Of a stretch of DNA of 64,000 bases, positions 1 through 7,470 are shown one piece after another. The stretch is taken from contig NZ_LMOZ01000002.1 in the NCBI RefSeq assembly GCF_001423695.1, positions 372,658 through 436,657 on the forward strand. Reading direction: 5' to 3'. The position numbers were made by a program, and so were the translations under genes. Positions within the stretch are counted from its first letter, which is position 1; each line of letters begins with the position of its first letter. A model generated the notes under the pieces. It had not been told where the DNA came from, did no database searches, and worked only from the letters and a program-made list of their open reading frames with translations. The stretch comes from Leifsonia sp. Leaf336. Lineage in GTDB: Bacteria > Actinomycetota > Actinomycetes > Actinomycetales > Microbacteriaceae.

Positions 1-524
1 ATCCACAGCGCCTCCACCAGCTGCCATGCCGGGTGATTGGACAGGGCGACGTAGCGCACTTTGCCTTGATGGATCAGGTCGTCATACACCGCGAGCGTCT
101 GCTCGAGAGGCGTGTCCGGATCGGGAAAGTGCGCATAGTAGAGGTCGATGGAGTCAGTCCGGAGACGCTTCAAGCTGCGTTCGACCTGCTGCATGATGTA
201 CCGCCGGGAGAGGCCGGCGGCTGCATCAAATCGTCGTTCTCCTGACTTGGTTGCGAGCACCACGTCCTCTCGGTGCCCCTGGAGCGCCGTGCCCAGTATT
301 TCCTCGGCGGATACTCGCTCCGCGGCCGGTGGGACTCCGGGCCGATCGAAGGTGGGGGAGGAACCGTAAACGTTCGCCGTGTCGAAGAAGTTGATGCCGA
401 GATCGAGCGCAGCGCCGACGACTCCGGGGGCCTCTTGCGGCGACGGTGCTACGCCGAACGTGGCCGATCCGAGACAGATCCGGGAGACGCGCACGCCCGT
501 GGTGCCAAGACTTGAATACTTCAC
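1..524 (-). CDS. Aldo/keto reductase, partial (C-terminus off window)
   Basis: Reading the minus strand from a GTG at 524 gives a continuous frame to the window edge that looks like an aldo/keto reductase: an N-terminal YSSLGTTGVRVSRICLG strand, the LGINFFDTANVYG segment with the catalytic Asp-x-x-x-x-Tyr pair, VLATKSG with the catalytic Lys, then SLKRLRTDSIDLYYAHFPD and GKVRYVALSNHP. These are NAD(P)H-dependent carbonyl reductases of TIM-barrel fold. GTG 524 is preferred over the in-frame GTG at 533 because a GGAAGGA ribosome site lies about ten bases before it. The gene follows the MmyB-type regulator in the same direction with a 58-base gap, so the two may be cotranscribed. Roughly the first 170 residues are visible; substrate cannot be inferred. 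Confidence 0.85.
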   Translation of the reverse strand, partial: MKYSSLGTTGVRVSRICLGSATFGVAPSPQEAPGVVGAALDLGINFFDTANVYGSSPTFDRPGVPPAAERVSAEEILGTALQGHREDVVLATKSGERRFDAAAGLSRRYIMQQVERSLKRLRTDSIDLYYAHFPDPDTPLEQTLAVYDDLIHQGKVRYVALSNHPAWQLVEALW

Positions 525-582
525 GGGGAACACGTCCTTCCGGAACCGCGCAGGCGTCGCCGAGGGCGAGAACGTTGAGCCC

Positions 583-1470
583 TCATGATTCCCGCGTGAT
601 TGCCTGACGAGTGGTGGTGCGGTCGGCGGCCCACGAGCCGAGCAGTTGCAGCCGCTCCGCGGATGGCGATCCGGGCTCGGCGGTGTAGACGAGCATGACG
701 TGGCCGGGCTCTGCCGTGATCGCGAATTCCTCGTAGGCGAGTGTGATGTCGCCCACGACGGGGTGGCGGAACCGTTTCGTGCCAGCGCCGTGAGTGCGGA
801 CGTTGTGGGCGCCCCAGAGTTGCCGGAACGTGTCGCTCTGCGTGGACAGTTCCCCAACGAGATCCTGCAGGGCGCGGTTGTGCGGGTCACGGCCGGCCTC
901 GGCGCGCATGACGGCGACGCACATGTCGGCGAACAGGTCCCAGTCGGGATAGAAGTCGTGGGAGGCCGGGTCGAGGAACTGGAAGCGGGCAAAGTTGGGT
1001 GTTCGTCCGCCGTCGCCGATCATCGGCGAGTAGAAGGCTCGGCCGAGTGCATTGAATGCGATCACGTCGGATTGTGCGTTGCGCACGACGGCGACACCGC
1101 CGGTGAACGCCTCCAGCGCCCAGTGCAGGCTCGGCCGGGAGGCGGGACTCTTGCTCGATCGCCGGCGCGGGCGGCCGGACACGGGGATCCCGTCGGCGGC
1201 GCGCGCGAGGTCGAAGAGATGGGCACGCTCCGTGTCGTCGAGCTGAAGAGCCCGGGCCACAGCGTCAAGGACGGCTGTTGACACCCCGGCGATCCCGCCG
1301 CGTTCCAGCTTCGAGTAGTACTCGACGCTGACGTCTGCCAGCATTGCCACCTCCGAGCGGCGCAACCCGGCCACACGGCGACCTGTCCCGGCGGGAAGGC
1401 CGACCTGTTCCGGTGTCAGCTTGGCACGGCGCGACATCAGGAACTCGCGGACTTCGGCTGGATTGTCCAT
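583..1470 (-). CDS. XRE-family regulator with MmyB-like C-terminal domain
   Basis: A 295-residue protein with an N-terminal helix-turn-helix (about residues 8-75, including GLRRSEVAMLADVSVEYYSK and LERGG) followed by the long domain typical of MmyB-type regulators (WALEAFTGGVAVVRNAQSDVIAFN, then a WGAHNVRTHGAGTKRFRHP segment). Such proteins often sit divergently beside oxidoreductase genes they control and are thought to bind a small hydrophobic ligand in the C-terminal domain. Here it diverges from the MFS transporter at 1573 and precedes an aldo/keto reductase. Repression of one or both flanking units, relieved by a toxic or xenobiotic ligand, is the likely role, but that is inference from context. 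Confidence 0.85.
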   Translation of the reverse strand: MDNPAEVREFLMSRRAKLTPEQVGLPAGTGRRVAGLRRSEVAMLADVSVEYYSKLERGGIAGVSTAVLDAVARALQLDDTERAHLFDLARAADGIPVSGRPRRRSSKSPASRPSLHWALEAFTGGVAVVRNAQSDVIAFNALGRAFYSPMIGDGGRTPNFARFQFLDPASHDFYPDWDLFADMCVAVMRAEAGRDPHNRALQDLVGELSTQSDTFRQLWGAHNVRTHGAGTKRFRHPVVGDITLAYEEFAITAEPGHVMLVYTAEPGSPSAERLQLLGSWAADRTTTRQAITRES

Positions 1471-1572
1471 GTCGTCGAGAGTAGGCCGGGATCCGACCGG
1501 GAGGGATGCCCTGTCAGTACACCTCTCATCAGAGACTCCCTCGGATGAGCGAACCGGGTTTTGCTTGTTGTC
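1471..1572. promoter_or_regulatory. Divergent intergenic region between MmyB regulator and MFS operon
   Basis: The 102 bases between the divergent starts should hold both promoters and the operator of the regulator. No convincing -35/-10 pair or clean palindrome could be picked out by eye. The assignment rests only on the divergent arrangement. Confidence 0.4.
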
Positions 1573-2841
1573 GTGACAGATTCCCTCGCTACCGCTTCCC
1601 GGGTCCGCGCCGGCCGCGGCGTAGCCACGCTCCTGCTCGTACTGACGGTCTTCGGGCCCATTTCGATGGACCTCTACCTTCCGGCTCTCCCGTCGCTCAC
1701 CACCGAGCTGGGAGCGCCAACGTCTACGGCTCAGTTGACCGTCACCGCCTGCCTGATCGGCCTTGCCGCCGGGCAGCTGATCGCCGGTCCGCTCTCTGAC
1801 CGGTTCGGGCGCCGCGGACCCGTGCTGATCGGGGTCACGGCTTACGTGATCGTTTCCGCCCTCTGCGCCGCCAGCCCGACTGTCCAGGTCCTGGTCGCCG
1901 CACGTCTGGTGCAGGGCATTTCGGGCGGGGTCGGCATCGTGATTGCACAGGCCGCCGGCCGCGACGTCTACGAGGGCGCACGACTCATCCGCTTCTACGG
2001 GCGACTGACCGTCATCGGCGGGTTCGCTGCGATCGTCGGCCCGCTCATCGGCGGCGCACTGACAACGATCCTCGACTGGCGTGGACTGTTCCTCGTCCTG
2101 GCCGTGATCGGTGCGGTCATCCTCACCTGGATCGGGTTCGGATTCCCGGAGACGCTGGCCCCGGATGCACGCATCGCCGCAGGCTTCGCCGTCATCGGGC
2201 GAGACATGCGACTACTGTTCTCCGACCGCCGCTTCGTCGGCGCAGTGATCGCGCAGGGCTTCGTTTATGCCGCCCTCTTCGCCTACCTCAGCGGCGCCAC
2301 CTACGTGCTGCAAGGCGTCTACGGTTTGTCGCCGCAGGGCTACGCCCTCGCCTTCGGGCTGAACTCGGCCGGGTTCATGGTGTTCGGCTACCTCGCCGGA
2401 CGCGCCAGCGAAAAGTGGAGCGTGATGGGGACACTCGTCACGGGCCTGGTGGTCGCGGGCGCTGGCGCCGCCGGACTCCTGGTCGCCGGCCTGACCCACG
2501 TCCCGCTGATCATGGTGATCGTGTCCCTGTTCCTGCTGGCTGCGGGCACCGCGATCACGAGCCCGCCCTCCACCACCCTCGCATTGGCGGACTACCCGCA
2601 GATCGCGGGGACCGCGTCCTCGCTCCTCGGCGCCGCACGATTCGCCTTCGGCGGCATCGCCGCCCCGCTCGTCGGCGTCGCCGGCGCGCTGAACATCCTC
2701 CCGCTCGGTCTGGTCACCACGATCTCCATCGTCCTCGCCGGGCTGGCTGCCGTCGTCTTTCTCACCCGTCCGACCCGAGCGACCGCTCGCGCCGGCATCA
2801 TCCACCCCGCAACGGAAGGAACACCCACATGCGTGGAGTAA
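1573..2841 (+). CDS. MFS drug exporter, Bcr/CflA type
   Basis: About 422 residues with roughly twelve hydrophobic segments. The opening GPISMDLYLPALPSLTTEL is characteristic of the Bcr/CflA branch of drug:H+ antiporters, and the loop DRFGRRGPVLIG is the MFS motif A between the second and third helices. GTG 1573 is chosen; TTG 1561 is in frame but has no better ribosome site. It heads an operon with an alcohol dehydrogenase, a cupin and a carboxymuconolactone decarboxylase-like protein, and its last 13 bases overlap the dehydrogenase. Export of a small toxic compound that the downstream enzymes also handle is a reasonable reading. The exact substrate is unknown. Confidence 0.85.
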   Translation: MTDSLATASRVRAGRGVATLLLVLTVFGPISMDLYLPALPSLTTELGAPTSTAQLTVTACLIGLAAGQLIAGPLSDRFGRRGPVLIGVTAYVIVSALCAASPTVQVLVAARLVQGISGGVGIVIAQAAGRDVYEGARLIRFYGRLTVIGGFAAIVGPLIGGALTTILDWRGLFLVLAVIGAVILTWIGFGFPETLAPDARIAAGFAVIGRDMRLLFSDRRFVGAVIAQGFVYAALFAYLSGATYVLQGVYGLSPQGYALAFGLNSAGFMVFGYLAGRASEKWSVMGTLVTGLVVAGAGAAGLLVAGLTHVPLIMVIVSLFLLAAGTAITSPPSTTLALADYPQIAGTASSLLGAARFAFGGIAAPLVGVAGALNILPLGLVTTISIVLAGLAAVVFLTRPTRATARAGIIHPATEGTPTCVE

Positions 2842-3851
2842 TCATGTACGCCCCTCGGGATGTCCGCGTCGAAGACCGCGACGACCCGACGATCGAGCAG
2901 CCCACCGACGCCGTCATCCGCGTCGCCGCCGCCTGCATCTGCGGCTCGGACCTGTGGCCGTACCGCGGCACCGACTCGATCACGTCACCCACCCCGATGG
3001 GTCACGAGTATGTCGGCGTCGTCGAGCAGGTCGGCGACGAAGTGACGACCGTGAAGGTCGGCGACTTCGTCGTCGGCTCGTTCTTCGCCTCCGACAACAC
3101 CTGCGAGATCTGCCGGGCCGGGTACCAGTCGCGCTGCGTGCACGCGTTCCCGATGGGCGCACTCGGCACTCAAGCCGAGAAGCTGCGGGTCCCGCTCGCC
3201 GACGGCACGCTCGTCGCGGTCCCCGGCCGGCCGACGGATGCGCAGCTGCGCGGCCTGCTCGCCGCTTCCGATGTACTCGGCACCGGCTGGTTCGCCGCGG
3301 TCGCAGCGGAGGCCGGCCCCGGCAAGACCGTCGCGGTGGTCGGTGACGGCGCCGTGGGGCTGCTCGGCATCCTCGCCGCGAAGCAGCTGGGTGCCGAGCG
3401 GGTCATCGCCATGAGCCGCCACGCCGACCGTCAGACGCTCGCCCGCCGCTTCGGCGCCACTGACATCGTCGAAGAGCGCGGGGACGACGGGGTTGCGAAG
3501 ATCAAGGAGCTCACGGACGGTCTCGGTGCGCACTCCGTGATCGAGGCCGTGGGCACCCAGGAATCGATGATGCAGGCGATCCGCGCCACCCGCCCCGGCG
3601 GTCACGTCGGCTACGTCGGCGTCTCGCACGACGTCGAACTCCCCGGAGAGGAACTGTTCTTCTCCGGCGTCCACCTGCACGGCGGACCGGCTCCCGTGCG
3701 CCGGTTCCTTCCCGAGCTGGTCAGGCTCATCATGGACGGCGAGATCGACCCCGGCGCGGTCTTCGACCTGACCCTCCCGCTTGAGGACGCGGCCCAGGGC
3801 TATCAGGCGATGGACGAACGCCGCGCCACCAAGGTCCTGCTCACCCTCTGA
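2829..3851 (+). CDS. Zinc-dependent alcohol dehydrogenase
   Basis: A 340-residue medium-chain dehydrogenase. Catalytic zinc ligands are visible as Cys38 (CICGSD) and His59-Glu60 (MGHEYVG); the Rossmann NAD(P) site is VAVVGDGAVGLLGI near residue 165. The structural zinc lobe reads Asp89-x2-Cys92-x2-Cys95-x7-Cys103, so the first of the usual four cysteines appears to be Asp. The start at ATG 2829 follows a GGAAGGA site and overlaps the end of the MFS gene, implying translational coupling. It is expected to oxidise an alcohol or reduce an aldehyde/ketone in the cytoplasm with NAD(P). The cupin starts 19 bases downstream. Confidence 0.9.
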   Translation: MRGVIMYAPRDVRVEDRDDPTIEQPTDAVIRVAAACICGSDLWPYRGTDSITSPTPMGHEYVGVVEQVGDEVTTVKVGDFVVGSFFASDNTCEICRAGYQSRCVHAFPMGALGTQAEKLRVPLADGTLVAVPGRPTDAQLRGLLAASDVLGTGWFAAVAAEAGPGKTVAVVGDGAVGLLGILAAKQLGAERVIAMSRHADRQTLARRFGATDIVEERGDDGVAKIKELTDGLGAHSVIEAVGTQESMMQAIRATRPGGHVGYVGVSHDVELPGEELFFSGVHLHGGPAPVRRFLPELVRLIMDGEIDPGAVFDLTLPLEDAAQGYQAMDERRATKVLLTL

Positions 3852-3870
3852 CCCGCGGAAGGACACAATC

Positions 3871-4278
3871 ATGAACATCGAACCCGAGAAGCCCACGATC
3901 AAGAACTCTCCGGAACAGTTCGCCGGGGACGTCTGGGTCGACCCGATCGTCGCGCCGCACGAAGGCGACCAGCGCATGACCGCCGCCCGTGTGCGCTTCG
4001 CCCCCGGCGCCCGCACCGCCTGGCACTCTCACGCACGCGGCCAGTACCTGCACGTCACGGCGGGCGTTGCGCGCTTCGGCGATCGCGACGGCAACGTCAT
4101 CGAAGTGCATCCCGGTCAGACGCTCTACACCCCGCCCGGCCAGGACCACTGGCACGCGGCGGCACCGAACTCCTTCATGGAGCACATCGCGTTCCTCGAG
4201 TCCGCCGACGACGCGGCCGACACCACCGACTGGAAAGAGCACATCACCGACACCGAATACGAGGGAGGTAACGCATGA
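3871..4278 (+). CDS. Small single-domain cupin
   Basis: A 135-residue protein with one beta-barrel cupin domain: the first motif HSHARGQYLHVTAGVARFG supplies two His and a Gln/Glu-type position, and the second motif PGQDHWHAA supplies another His. The length and the PIVAPHEGDQRMTAARVRFAPGARTAWH opening resemble small cupins found with carboxymuconolactone decarboxylase-like proteins in oxidoreductase operons. The start at ATG 3871 follows GGAAGGA. The stop overlaps the ATG of the next gene by four bases. A metal-dependent role (isomerase, dioxygenase or stress enzyme) is possible; no specific reaction can be read from the sequence. Confidence 0.85.
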   Translation: MNIEPEKPTIKNSPEQFAGDVWVDPIVAPHEGDQRMTAARVRFAPGARTAWHSHARGQYLHVTAGVARFGDRDGNVIEVHPGQTLYTPPGQDHWHAAAPNSFMEHIAFLESADDAADTTDWKEHITDTEYEGGNA

Positions 4279-4625
4279 GCGACACGAACGCTTCGGCCGG
4301 CTGGACCGGCGGGCAGCGCGCGTTCGGCGACTTCGCGCCCGGGCTCGTCCACTACACCGACAAGGTGCTGTTCGATGAGGTGTGGGAGCGGCCCGAACTG
4401 TCGAAACGCGACCGCAGCCTGATCACCGTCTCCGCCCTGCTGGTGGGCGGCAACGTCGAGCAGCTGCACTTTCACCTCCCGTTCGCACGGGAGAACGGTG
4501 TGACTGAGCAGGAACTGATCGAAGTCATCACGCATCTCGCCTTCTACGCCGGCTGGCCCAAGGCCATGTCTGCCATGACCATCGCCAAAGAGCATTTCGG
4601 GGCGGACCCGGGCGAGTCTGAGTGA
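4275..4625 (+). CDS. Carboxymuconolactone decarboxylase family protein
   Basis: A 116-residue all-helical protein with the family pattern ERPELSKRDRSLITVSAL, then GNVEQLHFHLPFARENGVT and THLAFYAGWPKAMSAM. Members with a CxxC act like AhpD peroxidase partners; this one has no cysteine at all, so it belongs to the decarboxylase/unknown branch and not to the AhpD reductases. It ends the MFS-dehydrogenase-cupin operon and is coupled to the cupin by an ATGA overlap. Cupin-CMD pairs are recurrent in bacterial genomes, which supports a shared pathway, though the substrate is unknown. Confidence 0.88.
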   Translation: MSDTNASAGWTGGQRAFGDFAPGLVHYTDKVLFDEVWERPELSKRDRSLITVSALLVGGNVEQLHFHLPFARENGVTEQELIEVITHLAFYAGWPKAMSAMTIAKEHFGADPGESE

Positions 4626-5154
4626 CGATTCCGGTCATCCACTCCCCACCGCCCTCAACTGGGCTGATTACGACGGGTCACTAGCCGGTCCATTTGCGGC
4701 TTCGCGGACGCTATTCGAACGGAGACCTGCCGGGACCGCTGGGTCGCGGAAGCGATGTTCCCCTAAGACCCTCCCGCGAAAATGCCGGGTCAAGGCACCC
4801 AACCGCAACAGTCGGCGCATGCGATCGACTATGCCTGCCTCGCCGCCAAAAACTAACGCCTCACCGAGTCGGTGTCGAACGTCTTCGTTCACGTTCACCA
4901 GAGACTCGCTCGGGGCGGCAATTGATGCCCGTGGTCGCGAGATGCCGCGACCACCAAAGTGACGACGAAGAGAAGCCGGGGCAGCCGAGCAACAAGCCCA
5001 GGGGAGGATCAAAGAGCGAGGATCCGATCAAGCGCCCGAAATACAGATGGAGCAGCGAGAGGGCCCAAAGGTGGAAAGCCAATGCACGTAGGCACTCTTT
5101 TGAGTGAGCCTAAAAATCGCCGGAATGTCGGGGGTCTCGTGTAAACCCAGTTGC
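4626..5154. other. Gene-poor stretch of lower GC between operon and integrase module
   Basis: After the CMD gene there are about 530 bases without a well supported gene. Base composition and codon texture are noticeably less GC-biased than in the neighbouring operon. Short open frames exist on both strands but none shows a recognisable domain; only a 60-codon frame at 4925 is listed separately, at low confidence. The stretch probably belongs to the integrated segment that ends at tRNA-Ser. Confidence 0.5.
4925..5107 (+). CDS. Possible small hydrophilic protein (uncertain)
   Basis: An open frame of 60 codons beginning MPVVARCRDHQSDDEEKPGQ and ending in a basic, tryptophan-containing tail (KYRWSSERAQRWKANARR). 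A GGGGCGG stretch lies about six bases before the ATG. No domain is recognised and it competes with other short frames in the same DNA. It is recorded because it lies in the presumed mobile segment, where small unknown proteins are common. It may well not be a gene. Confidence 0.22.
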   Translation: MPVVARCRDHQSDDEEKPGQPSNKPRGGSKSEDPIKRPKYRWSSERAQRWKANARRHSFE

Positions 5155-5535
5155 ATGGCCAAACGGGGGAGTTTCGGCAGGGTTGAACGGCGAGTGGCGT
5201 CCTACGCGCGGCAGCGGCAGGAGCACGACGTGGCGGCTGCTCGACGTGCTGAAGAGCGCCAACTCCAAGTCGTCCACAACCTCGAAGCAGAGCAGCGACG
5301 AGCGTCGGAATCCCAATCGCGCACGCGGACAGATGCGCTTCGACGACTGCATCATCTTGGCCAAGACCTAGACCGTCTGCGACGAGAAGAGGATGCTCTC
5401 CTGACCGATCGGGACGAACTGATCTTCCAGTTGAGGCAACTGGGATCTAATTGGAACTCCATCGCAGCGGCCGCCGGGCTGAGTCGACAAGCGCTCAGCA
5501 TGCGCGCTTCCAAAACACAGGGGCGGTCCCGATGA
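5155..5535 (+). CDS. Small coiled-coil protein with C-terminal HTH-like end
   Basis: A 126-residue protein, unrecognised as a family. Residues about 15-95 are extremely rich in Glu, Gln, Arg and Ala with a heptad-like pattern, predicting one long coiled coil (SYARQRQEHDVAAARRAEER, then HHLGQDLDRLRREEDALLTD). The last 35 residues (GSNWNSIAAAAGLSRQALSM) resemble a helix-turn-helix. A DNA-binding dimer is a reasonable guess. The start is uncertain: ATG 5155 lacks a strong ribosome site and in-frame starts exist at 5104 and 5125. It sits 250 bases before the integrase with codon use unlike the core genes, consistent with cargo of the integrated element. Confidence 0.6.
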   Translation: MAKRGSFGRVERRVASYARQRQEHDVAAARRAEERQLQVVHNLEAEQRRASESQSRTRTDALRRLHHLGQDLDRLRREEDALLTDRDELIFQLRQLGSNWNSIAAAAGLSRQALSMRASKTQGRSR

Positions 5536-5545
5536 CTTTTCCTCC

Positions 5546-5669
5546 ACCCCGCACGGAGCAGCCTGGCGCGTTGAGACGCCGAGTCAAGGGTGCAGCTCCG
5601 CTGCATCGCGAAGCGACGCGCAGCGCCCTTGACACGGCCTCTCAACGCGCGATCCTCCTTGGTCGGGGT
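5546..5669. repeat. Large imperfect inverted repeat upstream of integrase
   Basis: Arms 5566-5593 and 5623-5650 (28 bases each) are complementary at 25 of 28 positions. Each arm contains GCGCGTTGAGA and a TCAAGGG block, with conserved flanks from ACCCCG near 5546 to CGGGGT near 5669. The 29-base centre itself folds: TGCAGC/GCTGCA (5591-5605) and TCGC/GCGA (5606-5616). The whole 124-base unit would form a branched cruciform. It contains no gene and lies between the coiled-coil gene and the integrase. It could be a miniature element, a recombination or replication site, or a transcription-blocking structure. Confidence 0.7.
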
Positions 5670-5792
5670 AGATGGAGAGATGCCGGGTCGGGTGAATCGA
5701 TGGTGCGCGTCAAATCGACGCGTAAAGCACAACGTGTAAGTGAAGGGTAGTCGTTGACGTAAGCGGCTGAGGCGCCGAGCAAGGAGGTTGAG

Positions 5793-6980
5793 ATGGGAAC
5801 CGTCACGCCCTATGAAACCGGCGGCGGCCGTCGCTGGCGTGTGCGCTACCGCACACCGGACCATCGACAGACCGACAAACGCGGCTTCACGACAAAACGT
5901 GACGCTGAGCTGTTCCTAGCCAACGTCGAGGTATCCAAAGCTGCGGGTTCGTACGTCGATCCACGCGCGTCGCGCATCACCGTCGGCGAACTCGCCGTCG
6001 ACTGGCTCGCCAACAAACGCCAGGCGATGAAGCCCTCCAGCTTCCACTCCGTCGAGACCTCGTGGCGCGTCTATGTGGAACCGCGTTGGTCGGCTACTGC
6101 CGTCGGCTCGATCCGGCCCAGTACCGTTGAGCAGTGGATCCGCGAGCTCGGCGAAGGCTCGGCCGTCTCGACGCAACGCGTCCGTTGGACCGCGGACGAG
6201 TCACGCCCACGATCTGCGACCGTGGTGCTGCGGGCACTTGGCGTGCTCGCCGGCATTCTCGACGTCGCCCTGAAAGATGGTCGTGTCGCCAAGAACGTCG
6301 CACGCGGGGCCGACGGAACTCCACGCAAACACTCGAGCAAGACCCGCCGCTACCTGAGCCATGAGGAGGTCATCCGCTTCGCCGAGGCGGCCGAGACGGA
6401 CATGCAGGCGACGCTTCTGATCGTCTTGGCGTACTGCGGACTTCGATGGGGCGAGGCAACCGGGCTGCGCGTGCGGGACGTCGTGATGCTGCGGCGACGA
6501 CTGCAAGTCAATCGCACCGCGACTGAAGTGAATGGGAACGTCGTGGAGGGCCTCCCTAAGACTTGGGAAAAGCGTTCCGTCCCGTTCCCACCATTTCTCG
6601 CCGAACCCCTAGCGCGCCTGTGCGAAGGGAAGGAGCCCGACGATCTGCTCTTCGCCGACCGCTTCGGCGGCTTCCTGAGGCGCCCCAGCGCCAGCAACAA
6701 CAAGCGCTCCTGGTTCCTGACCGCTCTCGCCCAAGCAGGCCTCGAGCGGCTCACACCGCACGACCTCCGCCATACCGCCGCGAGCCTCGCCGTCAGTTCA
6801 GGAGCGAACGTGAAAGCCGTCCAACGGATGCTCGGGCACAAGTCCGCAGCGATGACGCTGGATACCTATGCAGACCTCTTCGAGGATGACCTGGATGCGG
6901 TTGCGATGCGCCTAGATGCCGGAGGCCGTCAGAAAAATGTGGGCAAAGTGTGGGCACAGCGTGGGCGCAGCGACGACTAA
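5793..6980 (+). CDS. int: Phage-type tyrosine recombinase (integrase)
   Basis: A 395-residue site-specific recombinase with three parts: an N-terminal arm-binding region (about 1-65, WRVRYRTPDHRQTDKRGFTTK), a core-binding SAM-like domain (about 70-180) and the catalytic domain (about 190-380). Catalytic residues are visible: Arg near 218 in CGLRWGEATGL, His-x-x-Arg near 323-326 in HDLRHTAAS, His near 349 in GHKSAAMT and the nucleophilic Tyr near 359 in DTYADLF, so the enzyme looks intact. AAGGAGG eight bases before the ATG is a strong ribosome site. Its 3' end points at the 3' end of tRNA-Ser 69 bases downstream, the standard layout for tRNA-targeted elements. No excisionase was recognised. 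Confidence 0.95.
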   Translation: MGTVTPYETGGGRRWRVRYRTPDHRQTDKRGFTTKRDAELFLANVEVSKAAGSYVDPRASRITVGELAVDWLANKRQAMKPSSFHSVETSWRVYVEPRWSATAVGSIRPSTVEQWIRELGEGSAVSTQRVRWTADESRPRSATVVLRALGVLAGILDVALKDGRVAKNVARGADGTPRKHSSKTRRYLSHEEVIRFAEAAETDMQATLLIVLAYCGLRWGEATGLRVRDVVMLRRRLQVNRTATEVNGNVVEGLPKTWEKRSVPFPPFLAEPLARLCEGKEPDDLLFADRFGGFLRRPSASNNKRSWFLTALAQAGLERLTPHDLRHTAASLAVSSGANVKAVQRMLGHKSAAMTLDTYADLFEDDLDAVAMRLDAGGRQKNVGKVWAQRGRSDD

Positions 6981-7048
6981 ATGAACCCTGGAGTGCCGAA
7001 CTTCCGCGCAACCACTGGGATCGCGGGGCAGAAGCCGGAAGAAGAAAA

Positions 7049-7136
7049 TGGCGGAGAATGGGGGATTCGAACCCCCGAGGGCTTGCACCCAACACGCTTT
7101 CCAAGCGTGCGCCATAGGCCACTAGGCGAATTCTCC
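7049..7136 (-). tRNA. serT: tRNA-Ser (GGA)
   Basis: The minus strand folds as a class II tRNA: acceptor GGAGAAT/ATTCTCC (7136-7130 with 7059-7053), discriminator G at 7052 followed by an encoded CCA to 7049, a long variable arm, T-loop GGTTCGAATCC, and an anticodon loop reading TTGGAAA, giving anticodon GGA for serine. The symbol is only a conventional suggestion. Its 3' half is the probable attachment site used by the neighbouring integrase. Confidence 0.95.
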
Positions 7137-7224
7137 TGGGTTGCCACCACCTCGCGGCGACGGCTCACAATATCTTAGCGGACGCCGGAGGCGCTCATGT
7201 GCACGGCCTCCCAGCCGGAGCCGC

Positions 7225-7230
7225 TAGACT
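7225..7230 (+). promoter_or_regulatory. -10 element of the SRP RNA promoter
   Basis: TAGACT lies seven bases before the first base of the SRP RNA stem at 7238, a normal distance from -10 to start. No clear -35 hexamer was found at the usual spacing. Confidence 0.6.
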
Positions 7231-7237
7231 GTTTCGC

Positions 7238-7330
7238 GGCTCCCCACGTGGCGCCATCCAGGCCAACTCCCCCAGGGCGGAAACGCAGCAAGGGTAACCG
7301 GGCTCTGGCGGGTGCGTGGGGGGTCTTTTT
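7238..7330 (+). ncRNA. ffs: Bacterial small SRP RNA (4.5S RNA)
   Basis: The sequence carries the SRP RNA apical signature: the GGGCGGAAACGCAGCAAGGGTA segment (given here in parts: GGCGGAAAC tetraloop side and AGCAAGGGTA internal loop side) with pairing arms. The terminal stem is 11 pairs, GGCTCCCCACG (7238-7248) with CGTGGGGGGTC (7315-7325), followed by five T residues that complete a terminator. The RNA binds Ffh and guides ribosomes making membrane and secreted proteins to the membrane. It stands alone between tRNA-Ser and the DUF1254 gene. Confidence 0.93.
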
Positions 7331-7424
7331 CGTGTCTGGGGCCCGCTGGTCCGCGTTCAGGGTCCGGCCACACGCCCCGCGTAGAGTGTGGGCAGCACAG
7401 CAGCTGTCAACACCCTTCCGATTG

Positions 7425-7442
7425 TTCTACGCTTTGTAGAAT
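7425..7442 (+). promoter_or_regulatory. Palindromic operator overlapping a -10 before the DUF1254 gene
   Basis: TTCTAC (7425-7430) and GTAGAA (7436-7441) form a perfect six-base inverted repeat with a five-base centre. The right arm contains TAGAAT (7437-7442), a good actinobacterial -10. A repressor bound here would block the promoter. If this promoter is used, the transcript begins near 7449 and the ATG at 7441 cannot be the start, which supports ATG 7471. Confidence 0.5.
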
Positions 7443-7470
7443 GACACTCCCGACGAGTCGAGGTGCGCGA

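Larger units (their letters stand above)
4626..7048. mobile_element. int: Remnant or right end of an element integrated at tRNA-Ser
   Basis: The segment combines an apparently intact tyrosine integrase, small unknown genes of atypical composition and a large inverted repeat, abutting the 3' end of a tRNA gene, a favourite attachment site. A second copy of the tRNA 3' end, expected at the far junction, was not seen anywhere from position 1 to 7048. So the left boundary is either decayed or lies beyond the window; in the latter case the whole 1-4625 operon set would be cargo. The left limit given here is only where composition changes. Confidence 0.45.

Noticed and set aside
4861-5082. Minus-strand 73-codon frame with hydrophobic start
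   Set aside because: The hydrophobic run could be a membrane segment, but there is no ribosome site or homologous pattern and it overlaps other short frames. Support is too weak.
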